Positions 9,571 through 23,753 of a stretch of 64,000 nt of DNA are shown one piece after another. The notes below the pieces were generated by a model that was not told the origin of the DNA, searched no databases, and worked only from the letters and a program-made list of their open reading frames with translations. The position numbers and the translations under genes were made by a program. The DNA lies in the NCBI GenBank assembly GCA_005281725.1, contig SSBO01000012.1, positions 22,953,746 to 23,017,745 on the forward strand, read 5' to 3'. Position 1 is the stretch's first letter, and each line of letters starts with the position of its first letter. The stretch is from Wuchereria bancrofti (taxonomy: Eukaryota > Nematoda > Chromadorea > Rhabditida > Onchocercidae).

Positions 9571-12198
9571 CTAAAGAAACCATCCAAACAAAGTTGCCGC
9601 TCCAATGGAGAACCTGAAGGAAAATTTGCATCTTAAAACAGCATAAAACATCAGTTGAGAGCAAAGTAAGCTAAAATATGAACTAACCAGAAACAAGCAT
9701 ACATCATGTGATCATTTCTGTGGCTTACTCGTGTCTGACCTCCGATTGGACCACCTCGAATACTAGATTCTGAAATGATGATTTAAGGACTTTTCAAAAA
9801 ATAAAGTAACCTCATTTTATGTAAACACTCCATAAATTCATGCTTCTACGGGAGATTTAAATTACAAATTTCATACTTTAATACCAAAAATTCAAATCTT
9901 CATACCATAACATGCATCAACAAGAACTGGTAATGTGCCGTGTTTCTCTGCCATTTGTTCAATATCTGTATAAAACCAAAGGTCATTGTCAGGATCATTT
10001 CGTCGAATGAAGGACGGCCTCTAAAATATGCAAACAATTTGAAAATTAAAAAGCGATGATAGTTTTGCTGAATAGTTAGTTTTTGAAATAAACAAACAAG
10101 ACCACTACATTTGCTTTACTTATACAGTTTGAAGAAAGAGACATAGCTATTCCTATAAAATCAAAATGGCAATGTCTGAATATACAAGCTAAATTAATCT
10201 TCAAGATTACTGCAACTTCTTGAAACTTTCCCATACGTTCTTGGGCCTCTAAAACTGGATTAACTAAACTAAACAAAGGCTTCTGAATTAGGTGAAAAAA
10301 ATCATGGTCAATAAAGTAAGTTACCTTTTCGGTATGACGAACTACCGCATCAAAGGTAACCTGTCCTTGCACTTGTCCTTCAGCCCGACTTGAAGGAATG
10401 ATCTTTTGCGGAGAAACCCATCCACGATTGACCAGAATGATCTGGCTGAATAAAAAGTGCTCATAATTATATCAAAAAATTCCAACAAATTCAAAAAAAG
10501 ACGGAACAAAGTTGATGTAGCAAAGAAAAACGTCACATGGATTCTTTAAATTTCATCGGTTTAGAATTTGAATCCTAATAATAAGTATGCGAAAACATCA
10601 ACATTTGCGTGCGTATGACAGTTAAATTTAAATCTGCATAATCATGAATTAAACAAATAGTATCCTTTCTATGCCTAAAACGAATTATTTTATACTTGAA
10701 AATTTACCCCGATGGATGAAGTTTAAACGGAGTGATAACTTGCGCACCAGGGCTCCCAAAATTATTTACTGAAGGTCGAATTTTCGATTTATTTTCATCT
10801 GAAAGCCTCATTGATATTTCTCACTTTTTTATATGACATAAAGGTTGCACAAATGAGTTTCACCTTTATCAAATCGTTGCCTTGGTTGCACATAAAATTC
10901 ATGGTCATGAAGAAATTCACCCGTTACTTTTACTTTTGCATATTCAAGATCGTCCAATAACGACAAACTAAATTCAGAGAACTTGAATTTCCGTTGATAG
11001 AATTTTTAATTATATACATATGCATAGGTCATCGTGAGGTCTTTTTTTTTAAGAAACCGATTAGTTTAATAACTTATTTAATTATATACATATATACACG
11101 TCATTTAGAATATGCTATTGATGAAAAGAATGAAAATCCTTTGAAATAATTTAAAGTATTACTTATCATCTGGAAATGGTACAGCTTCCTGTTTCGTTCT
11201 TTCTTCTATTTTTTTCAATAAATTTGTTTTCCACTGCAATCTCTGTAACTGCCATGCACCAAGAGCAAATGCCACTAATGGTGCAGCCTGCAATCGTCTT
11301 TTCCTATACTTTTAATGTATATTCAGAAGAATTAAGTCTCAAGAATATATAGATTAACATGCCACTTTTTTCTTAACAAAATTCAATACTCAACGATGTA
11401 AAGTCTTTTTGAGAAAAAACACAAAGCCTAAAATTCAATACCAATCCAATAACAGAACGGTTGCTCCGCCGTGGTTTTGAGCCTTCTTTTTGAGATTCTT
11501 TTGAAAGCTTGCTGACCTGAAACTGATAATGTTTCTTTCTTTAGTAGCTTTTATCCTTTAAAATCTTTTTGAAACAAATGAATATATTACTGATTTTTTT
11601 TTCTTCTTTTTGATTATGAAAGTATGCGTTTTTCAACGAAGGTATTCTTATGATGGATCGAATTTTTCATAAAATATGCATTTTAATTTTACGATACAAC
11701 TTTTTTTTATAATATTGAATAAGCACAATGGCAAAAACATGCAGTTCTGAGTCACAAGTAGCCTGTAAAAGAACGCTAACAAAATACTCATTTCGATCTT
11801 TTCATTTAAGTATTAACCGATTTATCTTTCCAGTACCTCTTATTAATTTCGCAATAGTGTTAATTTATTTCCAATATACATAATCCAATTCCCACCTATG
11901 TAATCCATTTATTTCCTGACACATGCAATTATTATACCTCAGCGATTTTAGCTAAAATTTGATCAGCGATTATTAGATTGAATTCAACATTTCAAGTTTC
12001 CTTTTTTCTTTTCTGGAAGTAAGAACATATGCAATAAAATTATTACAATCACTTAGATTGTCAATAAGATAAGAAAATTAAACTTGCATCATAAATTGAT
12101 GGATTTTGCATAGAACGTCGAAGCAGGCATTTAATATTCTTGTCAGAGATCAAATATTGCAGGAGTTTATTGGTTAAACCGCCGGGAATATTCATCAT
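9571..12198 (-). CDS. sft-1: SURF1, cytochrome c oxidase assembly factor
   Basis: Inner mitochondrial membrane protein needed early in assembly of complex IV. Minus-strand exons in coding order: 12084-12198, 11938-11951, 11442-11516, 11163-11287, 10864-10967, 10708-10798, 10325-10445, 9906-10020, 9688-9769, 9571-9613. Phases all match and give 294 aa (human about 300). The N-terminus is basic and hydrophobic, as for a mitochondrial presequence (CLLRRSMQ). Transmembrane segment 1 is around 63-84 (FALGAWQLQR). ILVNRGWV is at 178-185 and the family signature GGPIGGQTRV at 259-268. Transmembrane segment 2 (277-294) ends at the stop, so the matrix tail is shorter than in human. The 14-nt second exon is inferred from phase: without it, exon 1 (phase 1) cannot join exon 3 (phase 0). 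The start is the first of two adjacent ATGs. Confidence 0.93.
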
Positions 12199-13331
12199 TT
12201 TGAGTTTTCGCAACAGTAATTAGCACACAAAAATTCTCTTTGCTACGGCTAGCACAAATGTCATTTTCCTTTAAAAAGAATGCGTGAAAATCAAATATAA
12301 AACGTGTAAGGCAAGTGAAAACCCACTTTGTGATGAATATCGTCGAAATATTTTTTCACTTCATAAAGCCAACTTGTAATAGTCCAAAGACAAGAAAATC
12401 ATTTCGTATCAAAACTTTTATTAAATGAGACAAAAGTTTTCGTGAATTCATCACATAGCGTAAAGTAATTTCAAGTACAATATAGCAATCAACATAACAC
12501 AATTTCATATTAATATGAATCAGTTTAATTAGATTTAATCCAAGGATAGAAAACAACAAGAAAATATTTACAAATTTAAATCATTTGACCGTATGCTTTT
12601 ATTAAAATGTTCATTAATTGCTCACTAGAAGCCTGTTGAAAGTGTGAAGTGTTTTTGTTTTTGTATTTATTACAAATTATTGGGGATCAAAAAAAAAAAT
12701 TGCAATTTACTGAATTTTAAGAGCAATAAACAGCTCCGTTAGATCGTATTGTTAAAAAAATGCACATAAAAAATAAGAGTCAATTAAAAATTAATTTTAA
12801 CTGACTCTTATTGCAAAAATTTCAATTTTTCTTTATTTCTAATAAGTAAATTTGATTCTATTATAACAAATTCAATTCAGCATTATGGAATACTTTAAAA
12901 ATAGAAAAAAAAAAGCTTACATTACACATCATTGATGCAATTTGTCGCTGCAAAAAAAAAAATTTCAAATATTCACAATTTTAGTTAAAATTTTTGAAAT
13001 TAGTAAGTAATAAATAAGAATAATTCGTGCTTCAGTTCTCTGATTCTAAAATACTAAATAAATAATTTGCCGCGCCATAAATACATAATTAATTGTTGGG
13101 CCGAACCATCTGTAATGAAATTTTATGGTTCGTCCAGAGAAATTTTTTAAATAAAAATCAATGAATGTGAAGTGTGAGGGTGTTAGTGATCAAGCTGATA
13201 GTGATCAGTGATTGATTAGGTTATTAATACTACTAATATGGAATATTGATTAGATTAATATGTTAGAATTAAGATATTATTGATTTTGAATAAATGAGAA
13301 GATAGATTGTGCATTTATTTTACAGGTTAAG
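12199..13331. other. Divergent intergenic region between SURF1 and DPF
   Basis: AT-rich sequence of about 1.1 kb between two genes transcribed away from each other, so it should contain both promoters. Near 13160-13215 are several TGATAG/GTGATC-type words. The last bases before the DPF start, TTTTACAG at 13318-13325, look like a splice acceptor, probably for a spliced leader. No coding feature seen. Confidence 0.5.
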
Positions 13332-16300
13332 ATGATATCAGAATCGTTGTATATAGAAATGATGAAGAATTGCTCGAAATGGAACAGTCGGGTAGAAACA
13401 GAACGAAAAGGTCGATATACGGTATTAGATCCTCAAACTGGTATAGCACAACATCCATCACATCATGCCATTTATGAACTATCAAATCGGTATCCACCAT
13501 CAAATCCTTCTCAGGTTTATTTTACATATTTTTCCTTCATTAGAATGAATGAAATTCTCTTCATATATTAGATTATCATATATTAAAATCGGAAAGATAG
13601 CAAGTATTTGGTTGTTATTTTTCTTTTTTTTGTGGCAAGCAAATAAAATTTGGGCAAATAAATTACAAAAAGAAAAAGAGGTCAAAAAAAAAAATATCAC
13701 CTAGGAGTGCTGCATTGTCTACTAAATGTTTCGAGATTTGCAAGTTTAAGATTAATGCACTACTCATGTTTGCACCACTTTGTATTGTTGCAAAGAATGC
13801 ATTGCACTGAGACTTTAAATGACCACTAACTTTTGTACATTATGCAACTTATCTGCAAACTAACTGATAATATTTGTGTAAGTTGTGCTGGCGTGAGCGG
13901 AATTATTAGTAAATTTTTCTGCTTTCTTAACGTTGGTATAGTTTTGGGTACTTATTGTTATTATAACTGTAGTTATATTATTGAAATTACTTGTGTTGTT
14001 ATCGTTGTATGATTCATTCGTTATGGTTATGGTTTCAGTCGCAATTTAGTTCTACTCATCTTATCGTTGTTTTTGTCGCTATCAAAAATATTGTCGTGAG
14101 AGTGATTATAGGTGTTTTATATTAAGTTATTACCGTGTACTTTTTGTATCATATGTGGTTTCTTACCTTCGTACACGTCTAATATTTTACCACATTTTAA
14201 TCTTACTTTTCAATTCTTTTATAGATTTTTATCGTCCCAAATATAATTTTTTTTTCAGTATTGCACATACGGCAGTAGGCGTTGGAAAAAAAGAAAGTCA
14301 GCGCCAACATCAGATGCAACTGAAATGAAATATATATTAGAATGTAACCCAACAATTAGCGATGTGATAAATCAGGCTAGTTCAGCCGGCCAGGGTAACT
14401 ATCAGGATCTTATTCTTTATTTTTTTTTTTGCTTTGAAATAGTTTTATAATTTAATTTTTGATGAAGAGATTTGCAAATAACTGTTCGTTTACCATTGGT
14501 TAATAGGAAAAACGAACTTTAATTGTGTTTATTATTCTGGTGGCTATATGTGCTATCGAAATTTTGTTCTCAATATCATTTCTTTTCTAGATCCGACTGA
14601 TTTTCAATCACTGACAGCGATGGCGAATTCATCATTAGAAAATCATTTCACTGAAAAAAGAAAAGTTTATGTAAGTCTTAACTTGAGCAATTTATGTATG
14701 ACATTTTACGATAAAAGAAGGGAAATGGTTGATTTTCAAGATTATTTTAATTTATATGCAAGCTTTTTGAAGAAACTTATATCGATCCAAGCATTGAGTA
14801 TGTTTGCTTCTTTATTGTGAAAAAAAAAGTTTATAAAGATACCAAATAGCAATGAAACTCTGTGCTAAGTACGATGGATTATTAGATTGCCGAAGAAAAT
14901 TGACAATGGTTAACTATTAGGTTTGATTCATCGTTGATTAATCTGTTGATGATGGCATTTTAATAATTCTATATTTACAGGTTATGAAGGAACCAGGAGT
15001 AGACATGGAAGTGGAGGAAGCAAGTGAAGAAGATCCTGGTGAAGCGTCAGATGAAGAAGAATGGTCAGATGGAAGAAAAAAACGTAAAAGGAGGGGTGCT
15101 GCAGGAGGGAGTCGTGGCGGACGAAAAAATGCGACAACCTTGTCTGTGAATATACCGCCAGTGCAGGGATTTACACCAGATCCCAAACCTTTTTCATGTA
15201 ATTGTAAGTATTTCATAATTTCTGGTTTTTTTTACTACACTTGAAGTATTAATAATATCCTGTCCGGTCACCTTTCTTCTTTGAGTGACCAATTGTGAAA
15301 ATATTTTTTGGTGTTAATTTCTCAAATTTGATAATATTAAATTCCAGTCTTATTTTAATTGGTGCCCATCCTTTCAGTATGCGGTGCCAAATATAAAAGT
15401 CGTCCGGGTTTAAACTATCATCGAGCTCATGTGCATGCAGATAATGTCAGTCCATCAACAACGCCCCAACCAGCACATCGTATTGATTGATTCTTTTGCT
15501 TTATTGGTTACCAGTTTATTTATTGCAGAGGGATACAAACATCTGGGTTTAGTTGTCATCTCCGGGTAGCATCCAGAACTTTTTCAGCTTACAACGATTC
15601 AAACGGGTTTACTTTATCAAACTATAACTGTATCAAAAAATGCTTGTTTTCGGTGATACACACATTTGTTGTTATCCATTTGCTTTCGGAAATGTCCAAT
15701 TAGTATTTCTTTATATATATTAATAAGTATAAAAACTTTCTCCAATGAGGTTTTTTTCGACAGTAACACAACAGAGCGTAGTATTTTGAAGAAGTCGAAA
15801 AAACTGAAGACATTTCAAATTTGGAAACTACCAGAAGGTCAGAGATTGTTTAATTTTTAAGATTGGCTTATCGATTGCAATATGTTTACGAAAATACATG
15901 GGTGGGAATAGGCACATATATTCCATTCCAGGACTATCACCATATATAAAAAAGTTACTCCCTAAATAGTGAAACAGAATTCCATGGATATTACAGCTGT
16001 TTGGAAAATATGCTGCATTCATTACAGCATGCTTAAATTGGATTGTCTGTGTTGCTTGCGGGTTGCTCATGATGAGTGCTTTTCAGTGCTATCGCCGAGT
16101 ATCGATGTGTCCACGGTTTGCGACTTATGTTTGGGTGATTGCAACCAGAACAAAAAAACAATGAAACCGGAACAGCTTATTAGCTGTCATGATTGTGGAA
16201 GATCAGGTAATAGTGTTGCAGCATACATAAATATTATGTTATCATGTTGTAAAAGTGTCATATTAACATATTTCTTGGGATTATCACTTCACATCTAATC

Positions 16301-16983
16301 GTTCAGATCATTTATGCAATGCATATTTTGCTTACTGCTTATATAATTTGTGATTATTTCGACTGCAGATATGGAATTCATCATATCAATTGTTAGTAGA
16401 GAAGAAGTAATTTGTGTATTTTCGCTACATAAATTACTTTCAGGTGTGCAATTAGACTGTCTTCAAATTTCATGATAGATATTATATTTTGATTATCTAA
16501 TGTATTTTAATTATGATAAGTTCATGATATTGTTTTTATGAAATACTTGCAGGCCATCCGAGTTGTCTTAAGTTTACGGATAATATGCTTACATCTACCG
16601 GCAAATATGGTTGGCAATGCATTGAATGTAAAAGTTGTGCGATTTGTGGTTTCTCAGATAATGACGTTAGTTTACTCATCTCTGCATTCTTGTCCTGATT
16701 TTTCACTCTAAAATTTTTTTATTTTTCGTCTTAACTTTTGTAAAATTTCTTGTCAGTAACATTTTATATAATTTTTGCTATGTTTCAGAAAAAGTTACAA
16801 ATTCTAAAAAGGGATATATTTTAGGATCAGTTATTATTCTGTGATGATTGTGATCGTGGCTTTCATCTTTATTGTTTACGGCCTCCACTTCCGCAAGCTC
16901 CGGAAGGTGAATGGAGTTGTCATTTATGTCAGAAGCAGTTTGGTGCACAAGCTTCGCTTCCAGCAGTAAATACAAAGAAATGA
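13332..16983 (+). CDS. dpff-1: DPF/requiem protein: C2H2 finger plus tandem PHD
   Basis: Nuclear reader of acetylated/methylated histone H3 and a subunit of BAF (SWI/SNF) complexes. Exons: 13332-13514, 14259-14394, 14591-14670, 14981-15203, 15378-15479, 16087-16206, 16553-16665, 16825-16983; 371 aa, close to DPF2 (391). The N-terminal requiem domain has LDPQTGIAQ and the basic SRRWKKRKS. An acidic then basic linker (about 140-185) could carry nuclear localisation. The C2H2 finger has Cys206, Cys209, His222 and His227, with [14 protein letters not shown]1 uses Cys253, 256, 275, 278, His283, Cys286, 304 and 307; PHD2 uses Cys310, 313, 325, 328, His333, Cys336, 351 and 354. All ligands are present. 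The ATG lies 6 nt after an acceptor-like TTTTACAG, which fits trans-splicing. The 600-nt intron before PHD1 holds an exon-like stretch that does not fit the frame. Confidence 0.94.
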
Positions 16984-19900
16984 ATATGTGTCTATCCTGA
17001 TTGGCCTGACTACTTAGATCTTCCGTCATATCCTTAATTACCACTTGCATTTCCGAATGATCTGTAATGCTTCATTTTTAAGTTTATATTGTTTACTTGC
17101 AAATTTACCGGTGAAATAACTAGCGTTTCTGGCCAGTTCTAAGTTTCTCTATTTTCTCAAACCAACAGAAACGCGTTGGGTGTGCTTATTCGTCAAATGT
17201 CAAAAAAAAAAAACGAAAGAAAAATCAATAATCTGGTTTATGTATGATCGAACCCATTTCATATTTTAAAATTTTAATGAATATGAAGGAAACATCAGAA
17301 TTTAGTGAACATAGAAAGAAGAACGACTAACCAATATTTTAATATGATACTGGCATTGATGTATTTTTATTGAGAAGCATACCTCGAAATAACATCTGTA
17401 CGGGTTATCCAAAGCACTGTGATTATATTCACTGATTCATCCTTAGTTCTTACGATTTCATTTGATGAGATGAATTTTTCCAGTTGGAAAAATTAGAAAA
17501 TTAACAGAAAATTTTGTCTGATCTTTTATAATGAGTGCTTTACACAATACATCCGACAGAATATTATTTCATTTCAAACTTATTGTTTTTAAATGTTCCA
17601 TTTTGCCGATACATTGATTTTGATTTTTTTTTTTTGACTTGGTTGCATTATCTCATTACAATAAATTTATTCATTTACAATCAATCATTTATTGACATTT
17701 CAAAAAAAAAGGGAAAAAAGGAAAACTGTAAACATAAATAAATACACAATTATTAAATGTTTACAAATTTCTTCTGCATAAAAATCTAATTTTATCATAC
17801 TAATATGAAATATTAATAATGTAAGCAATTTCAAAATTTAAATTTTCGTTTTAAAATAGTGAAACCGAGTATTTTGCATATGGATAGAAGTGAACATGCA
17901 ATTTATATCTATCTATCCTTCTCATCTAATTCAATTTGCTTTACTCACACTAAGTCGCAAATAAATTTGGTCAACAAAATCCAATGAAATTTGCTATGGT
18001 ATCGAATGTTCGAAACAATTCTTATTTCTATCTTTCTTTTTTTTTTTCATACTTCGTTTCATTACAACATTTGCTACCTATTTTTTCCATTATTTTCTCT
18101 CTATTACTTCTTTTTTCTTCACTAATATTTGATTTCTATCACTAATATTTGAAGAAAATTTGCATTGTATCATTTAAAAAGATTAATTTAAGATATTTCT
18201 GTACAAATAAAAAAAAAAAAAAGGAAAAAGAAAAAAGTCATTCATTGAATTTGATCTCTCTATTTTGACATTTCATTTACATATGATACAATTACTGGTC
18301 AATTTCTATGTTAAATTTTAATTCTATAAAACTATTAATCGTTTTAAATTAATCTATTTATGTTCATTTCATTGTTTTATGAAAATTTTAACACTATGTT
18401 AAACTGAACTAGCAAAACAACTAAGAAAAATGATATAACCTTATCGATTTGCTTGAAATTTCTAATCGTAGCTTAAATAATATAATTTGTAAGAGTAGTT
18501 GATTTGTTCTTTCCTTTTGTTAAATTTAATGATTATAAAATTTTAGGATGAAGCGCAACTAGTTTAAGATGAAGCGCAACTAGTATTGTTTCAGTTTTAG
18601 CATTTTATAAAGAAAGCCATTTATTTGCATACCTATAAAGTAAAGTAAGGATAAAGTAAAGAGAAAAAGATTCAAAAATAGATCGCTTAATTTATAACAA
18701 AATTTATTGGTACCTTTCATTTGCTTACTATTTCATCTAAATGAAAGGCTTTATCAAATAGCGCTCATCCTCCCTTTTATTACAATCATTTTTCGATCAT
18801 AAATTCATACACCATTTGCGCCATTATTATTCATCCATAATTGTGTAATTTTTTATTCAATTCAAATTATCATTTATAAAATATCACATCAAGAAAGACT
18901 ATATTGAAAATTCATTTTTTAAGTTACGAAAAATCATTTAAACATACCTTCAAATTCTACCAAACAATTTAAGAAAACAAATTTCCATGAAAATAAAAGA
19001 ACCGTTTTAATTTAATTTAATCATATTTCAATATTCCAAATGATTTATTGATTTTGTATAATATGTACAAACTTATTAATATTGCTAAATTTTTTTTTGA
19101 TTCAACATTTCACTCTCATATTATTATTATTATTATCATCATTTAACTTATAATTAATCGTAAAAAAAAAACCACTACTTATACTATCATAGCTATTTCA
19201 TTTTAATAGTAATAGTAAATAAGAATGTGAAAGGCGAAAGCTATGTTACAAAAACTTCAAAATAGATACTTCAAAATCAATCATTCCTCATCCAAAATAT
19301 CAAATTGCACAAAATAAAAGGAAAAATAAAATAAACAACTTAGAAAAGAAGTAAATATTTTTTGACTTTTTGTTGTGTAATATATTAAACAGAGTTTTTT
19401 TTATAGAAAAAAATCTATAATTTGATCATAAGGTACTGCTATCAGAACTATGAGATAAAGAATTTTTTTTATTTGATAACATCGTAACCATTCATATTTT
19501 CATCATTGTATGGGAAAAATGATTTGATTTTATCAGTCTGTTAGATGAATCAAATTATTCATTAATTGTTGGTAATATTTGAAAATGAATTCGATAAGAA
19601 ATAATAATTTTATCAAAAAATTGTTAATAAATTAGTCTAACAAAATGAACCTTTTTTGAGAATTGTATCTTATCAAATTAGTGTAATAAAATAAATGATA
19701 AATTAACAAAATATATTTAACAAAAAAAAAAAAAAGATTAACAAAATATAAACAAGCAGCATTATCGATATGTTTAGATGTTGTTTAATAGATAATTATG
19801 ATCATTATGCAAATGCTATTATAGAATGTTAGTAATTATGAAATCAATTTTTATTTGACAATATCAAATAGATCGAAAGAATCATGAATACAACTTACGA

Positions 19901-20109
19901 TTATTAGTTATATCACAACAATCAATTACAAACTTGCAACTATTCATAAGTTATAGTTATATCTATCATTTATATCACAATTATCAGTTACAACTATTTA
20001 TCATATCATAGTCATGAGTTATAACTTATAACTATCTTTTAGATTATAACCATCAGTTACAACTAATAATTATGTCATGACTAATGAGCTACTATCATAT
20101 TATGATTAT

Positions 20110-20600
20110 GAGTTAGACTTACAACTATCTACTATATCATAATCATGAGTTACAGTTACAACTATTGTGAGTTATAGTTACAACTATTATGAGTTACAGT
20201 AGCAGCCATTATGAGTTACAGTAATAGCTATTACGAATTGCAGTTACAACTATTATTAGTCACAGTAACAACTATTATTAGTTACAGTAACAACTGCCGC
20301 TAGTTATAGTTACAACTATCTATCATATCATAATCGTGAGTTGCAGTTACAACTATTATGAGTTACAGTAGCAGCCATTATGAGTTACAGTAATAACTAT
20401 TACGAATTGCAGTTACAACTATTATTAGTTATAGTTACAACTATCTTTCATATCACAATCGTGAGTTGCAGTTACAACTATTGTGAGTTACAGTAACAGC
20501 TACTACGAGCTACAGTAACAACTATTATGAGCCACAGTATCAGCTATTACGAATTACAGCTACAACTATTATGAGCTAGAGTTATAACTATCTTTCATAT
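20110..20600. repeat. 22-bp minisatellite (GTTACAACTATTAT type)
   Basis: Degenerate tandem 22-mers of the form GAGTTACAGTTACAACTATT, with positions alternating among TTACAAC, TAGCAGC and TAATAGC. They are interrupted every few units by a CATATCATAATCGTGAG-type spacer, giving a second-order period. Looser copies extend left to about 19900. It lies in the gene desert. Confidence 0.8.
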
Positions 20601-22114
20601 CAGAATCATTATTCACAATTCGTTGCTATCATATCGAGAAAAAAGACCAACTGTAAAAATAAATTAAATAATTAAAAAAAAAAAATTTGACGATTTTATA
20701 ATGATATGATAATATCACTGAAGTGATAACACATGCAGTTGGATATGCGTGTATATTTATTCTTTTTATCACTAAACAACAATTATTTCAAAATGGACAG
20801 AATTATGTTATATAAATAAATCAGAAATTAAATAAGAAATTCTAAACAAATAAGAATTTAAAAAAACTGGAAATATTATCATCGCATTGATTGAAAGTTC
20901 AAAATGAATTTTTTTAATCGATAGCAATGTCCAATTTAATGTCTAAAAATTTCGATTAAATTTTATGAATAATATAAGAATAACCATTACTAGCAAAATC
21001 TTTTATTTCTTATATTTTATCAAAAGTTTACTTTGAAGAATTTTATTGACACTGTCAGAAGAGAAGCACAAAAAATTGAAGGATATCTTTTGAGAGACGA
21101 ATAAATGACTATAAATTACGAATCATCCCTAATGTCACATCCGATAGCTTGTCATTGTCATCAGAGTGAGATTGAAATGATTCATAGTTTGCACGGAACA
21201 TAAAATTTGAGAGGAAAATGTAAATAAAAGCTTTTTAAAGTTGAACGAACGACACATGATTGGGTTCAGTAAATAATTGCGTTAGGGGCAATGAAGAAAG
21301 AAAAAAATGTGAAAAAGTAAAGGTTTTAAAGTAAGGTGTCCTTGGAAACGAAAATTTTACAATCAGCTGAGTAAAAAGTACAGGTGAAAGAGAAAAAAAA
21401 AATGAAAAATTTTAAAATAGCCAATCAATAATTTGTATATTACCGTACTATGTTACAATATAAAATGATTTAATTTTACAGGTAAATAAGATGATATATC
21501 CAAAAGATCCTTTAATCGCAACATTATTTTAATAAATGATGACACTTACATTATATGATGTGATATAATTTTAAAAGTACATTTCTTACTTTTGCATCAC
21601 TAAATTTTCAGTTTAAAAAAGGAAAAAAAGAATTATTTAATAAATGATCAAATTATTCCGACAGAATTTTTTAAAAAAAAGAAGAAAGAAAAAGAAATGA
21701 TTGAAATGTTTAAAATAAATTTGAAAAAAAAATAAATTTTAGTGCGTAATAAATTGAGTAATAATTTATTGCTTAGTAAAGTAAAAAAAAAAAAAGATAT
21801 ATATGCATATATGTTTTTAGAGAATTTGAAATTTTTAACATTTTTGTTAAGAATTTCAAATATGAAATAAATAATCATAAATATTATTTATGAATTTTAA
21901 CACTGCCAAAGACTCTTCTTAATAATTTTTTTTTTTTTTTTTTTCACTTATTCCAATGCATATTTTAGCAAACATATTTGGTTGTCTTTCATTGTTTCTT
22001 TTTTTTTATTTTTTTACTTTTTTTTTTTCAATATTATCACTAATAGGAAAAAAAGGGACACTTTAAAAAAAGAAATTATTCAACAAAGTATAAAAATTTT
22101 ACAATTGTTTATGT

Positions 22115-22885
22115 GCGTATGTATGTATCAAATATTTATAAGTTTAAATACTTAAAAAATTTTTTTGTTTCTAAATAATACATTTTATGTCCTTTTGCTA
22201 AGCATTAAAATCTGAGCATTTAAAATCATTTCAAAATTAAAAGAGCCTTAAAAAAAAAAAAATGAGCCAGCTTACGAGCTACTTCACATAAGTGGCCAAT
22301 CAGTCCTCATAAGTGGTTAATTGCTCAAGGAGTTGTTTTCCGGATGTTTTAAGACATTAAAAATATTTCCGTTCAGTTATAGATATAAAATTTACTCAAA
22401 AGATTAATTTAAAAAAAAAAAAAATTCTTTTTTAGTTTTTTTTTGCTTCTCTTAATTTGATCATATTTTATCCAAAGTTCAATTAATTTTTTACTGTCAC
22501 TAAAAAAAAAATGAAACGATGTTTAAAATATTAGAAATAAAAGAATGACATATCTTTTTGCGAATCAATGAAATCAATATTTGTTTTTTTGCCATTTCTT
22601 TTATAAAGTTTTTAGAATTTATTTGTTGAAATCATACATTCAAAAAAACAAAAAAAGATTTAATGAGCTTTAGATCTAAAAGTATTACTAAAACTTGGAC
22701 TTTTACATTTTATCTTCTAACATTTCATAATTCGTTTTTTTCTTTTACTCATATTTATTAGTAAATTATCAAAGTTTCATTTATAACAATTTTGAAATTT
22801 ATTTTTTCATCATTTTTTTTATCAGCATGATCTGTGCATACAAAAATATCAGGACTTGAACTTTTTACTTTTATTTGTTGACAAA
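22115..22885. repeat. First copy of a direct duplication at an assembly gap
   Basis: About 771 nt repeated almost exactly at 22887-23659. The differences I found are homopolymer lengths and one C/T change. The copies are separated by a single N at 22886. The second copy starts exactly after the N and the first ends exactly before it. This is the pattern of two overlapping contig ends joined without merging. Confidence 0.9.
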
Positions 22886-22886
22886 N
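22886..22886. other. Single-N assembly join
   Basis: The lone undetermined base sits exactly between the two copies of the 771-nt direct duplication. It is best read as a scaffold join whose flanks overlap. Confidence 0.9.
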
Positions 22887-23659
22887 GCGTATGTATGTAT
22901 CAAATATTTATAAGTTTAAATACTTAAAAAATTTTTTTGTTTCTAAATAATACATTTTATGTCCTTTTGCTAAGCATTAAAATCTGAGCATTTAAAATCA
23001 TTTCAAAATTAAAAGAGCCTTAAAAAAAAAAAAATGAGCCAGCTTACGAGCTACTTCACATAAGTGGCCAATCAGTCCTCATAAGTGGTTAATTGCTCAA
23101 GGAGTTGTTTTCCGGATGTTTTAAGACATTAAAAATATTTCCGTTCAGTTATAGATATAAAATTTACTCAAAAGATTAATTTAAAAAAAAAAAATTCTTT
23201 CTTAGTTTTTTTTTTTTTGCTTCTCTTAATTTGATCATATTTTATCCAAAGTTCAATTAATTTTTTACTGTCACTAAAAAAAATGAAACGATGTTTAAAA
23301 TATTAGAAATAAAAGAATGACATATCTTTTTGCGAATCAATGAAATCAATATTTGTTTTTTTTTGCCATTTCTTTTATAAAGTTTTTAGAATTTATTTGT
23401 TGAAATCATACATTCAAAAAAACAAAAAAAGATTTAATGAGCTTTAGATCTAAAAGTATTACTAAAACTTGGACTTTTACATTTTATCTTCTAACATTTC
23501 ATAATTCGTTTTTTTCTTTTACTCATATTTATTAGTAAATTATCAAAGTTTCATTTATAACAATTTTGAAATTTATTTTTTCATCATTTTTTTTATCAGC
23601 ATGATCTGTGCATACAAAAATATCAGGACTTGAACTTTTTACTTTTATTTGTTGACAAA
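22887..23659. repeat. Second copy of the gap-flanking duplication
   Basis: Matches 22115-22885 with only homopolymer-length changes and one C/T difference (TTCTTTCTTAG against TTCTTTTTTAG), then continues into unique sequence after GTTGACAAAG. The real genome probably has one copy. Confidence 0.9.
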
Positions 23660-23753
23660 GAATAGCAAATTTCAAACACTATTATTTTACAATTTAATCT
23701 TTTCCATCAATTATTAGGTTTTGATTAATGACTATAAGAACAACAAATAACGA

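Noticed and set aside
15754..15837. Exon-like stretch in the DPF intron before PHD1 (TTCGACAG acceptor, open frame [25 protein letters not shown] donor).
   Set aside because: Its open frame needs a phase-2 donor upstream. The available exon 5 ends give phase 1 or 0, which run into stops here. The direct join of exon 5 to 16087 keeps both frame and the expected family spacing.
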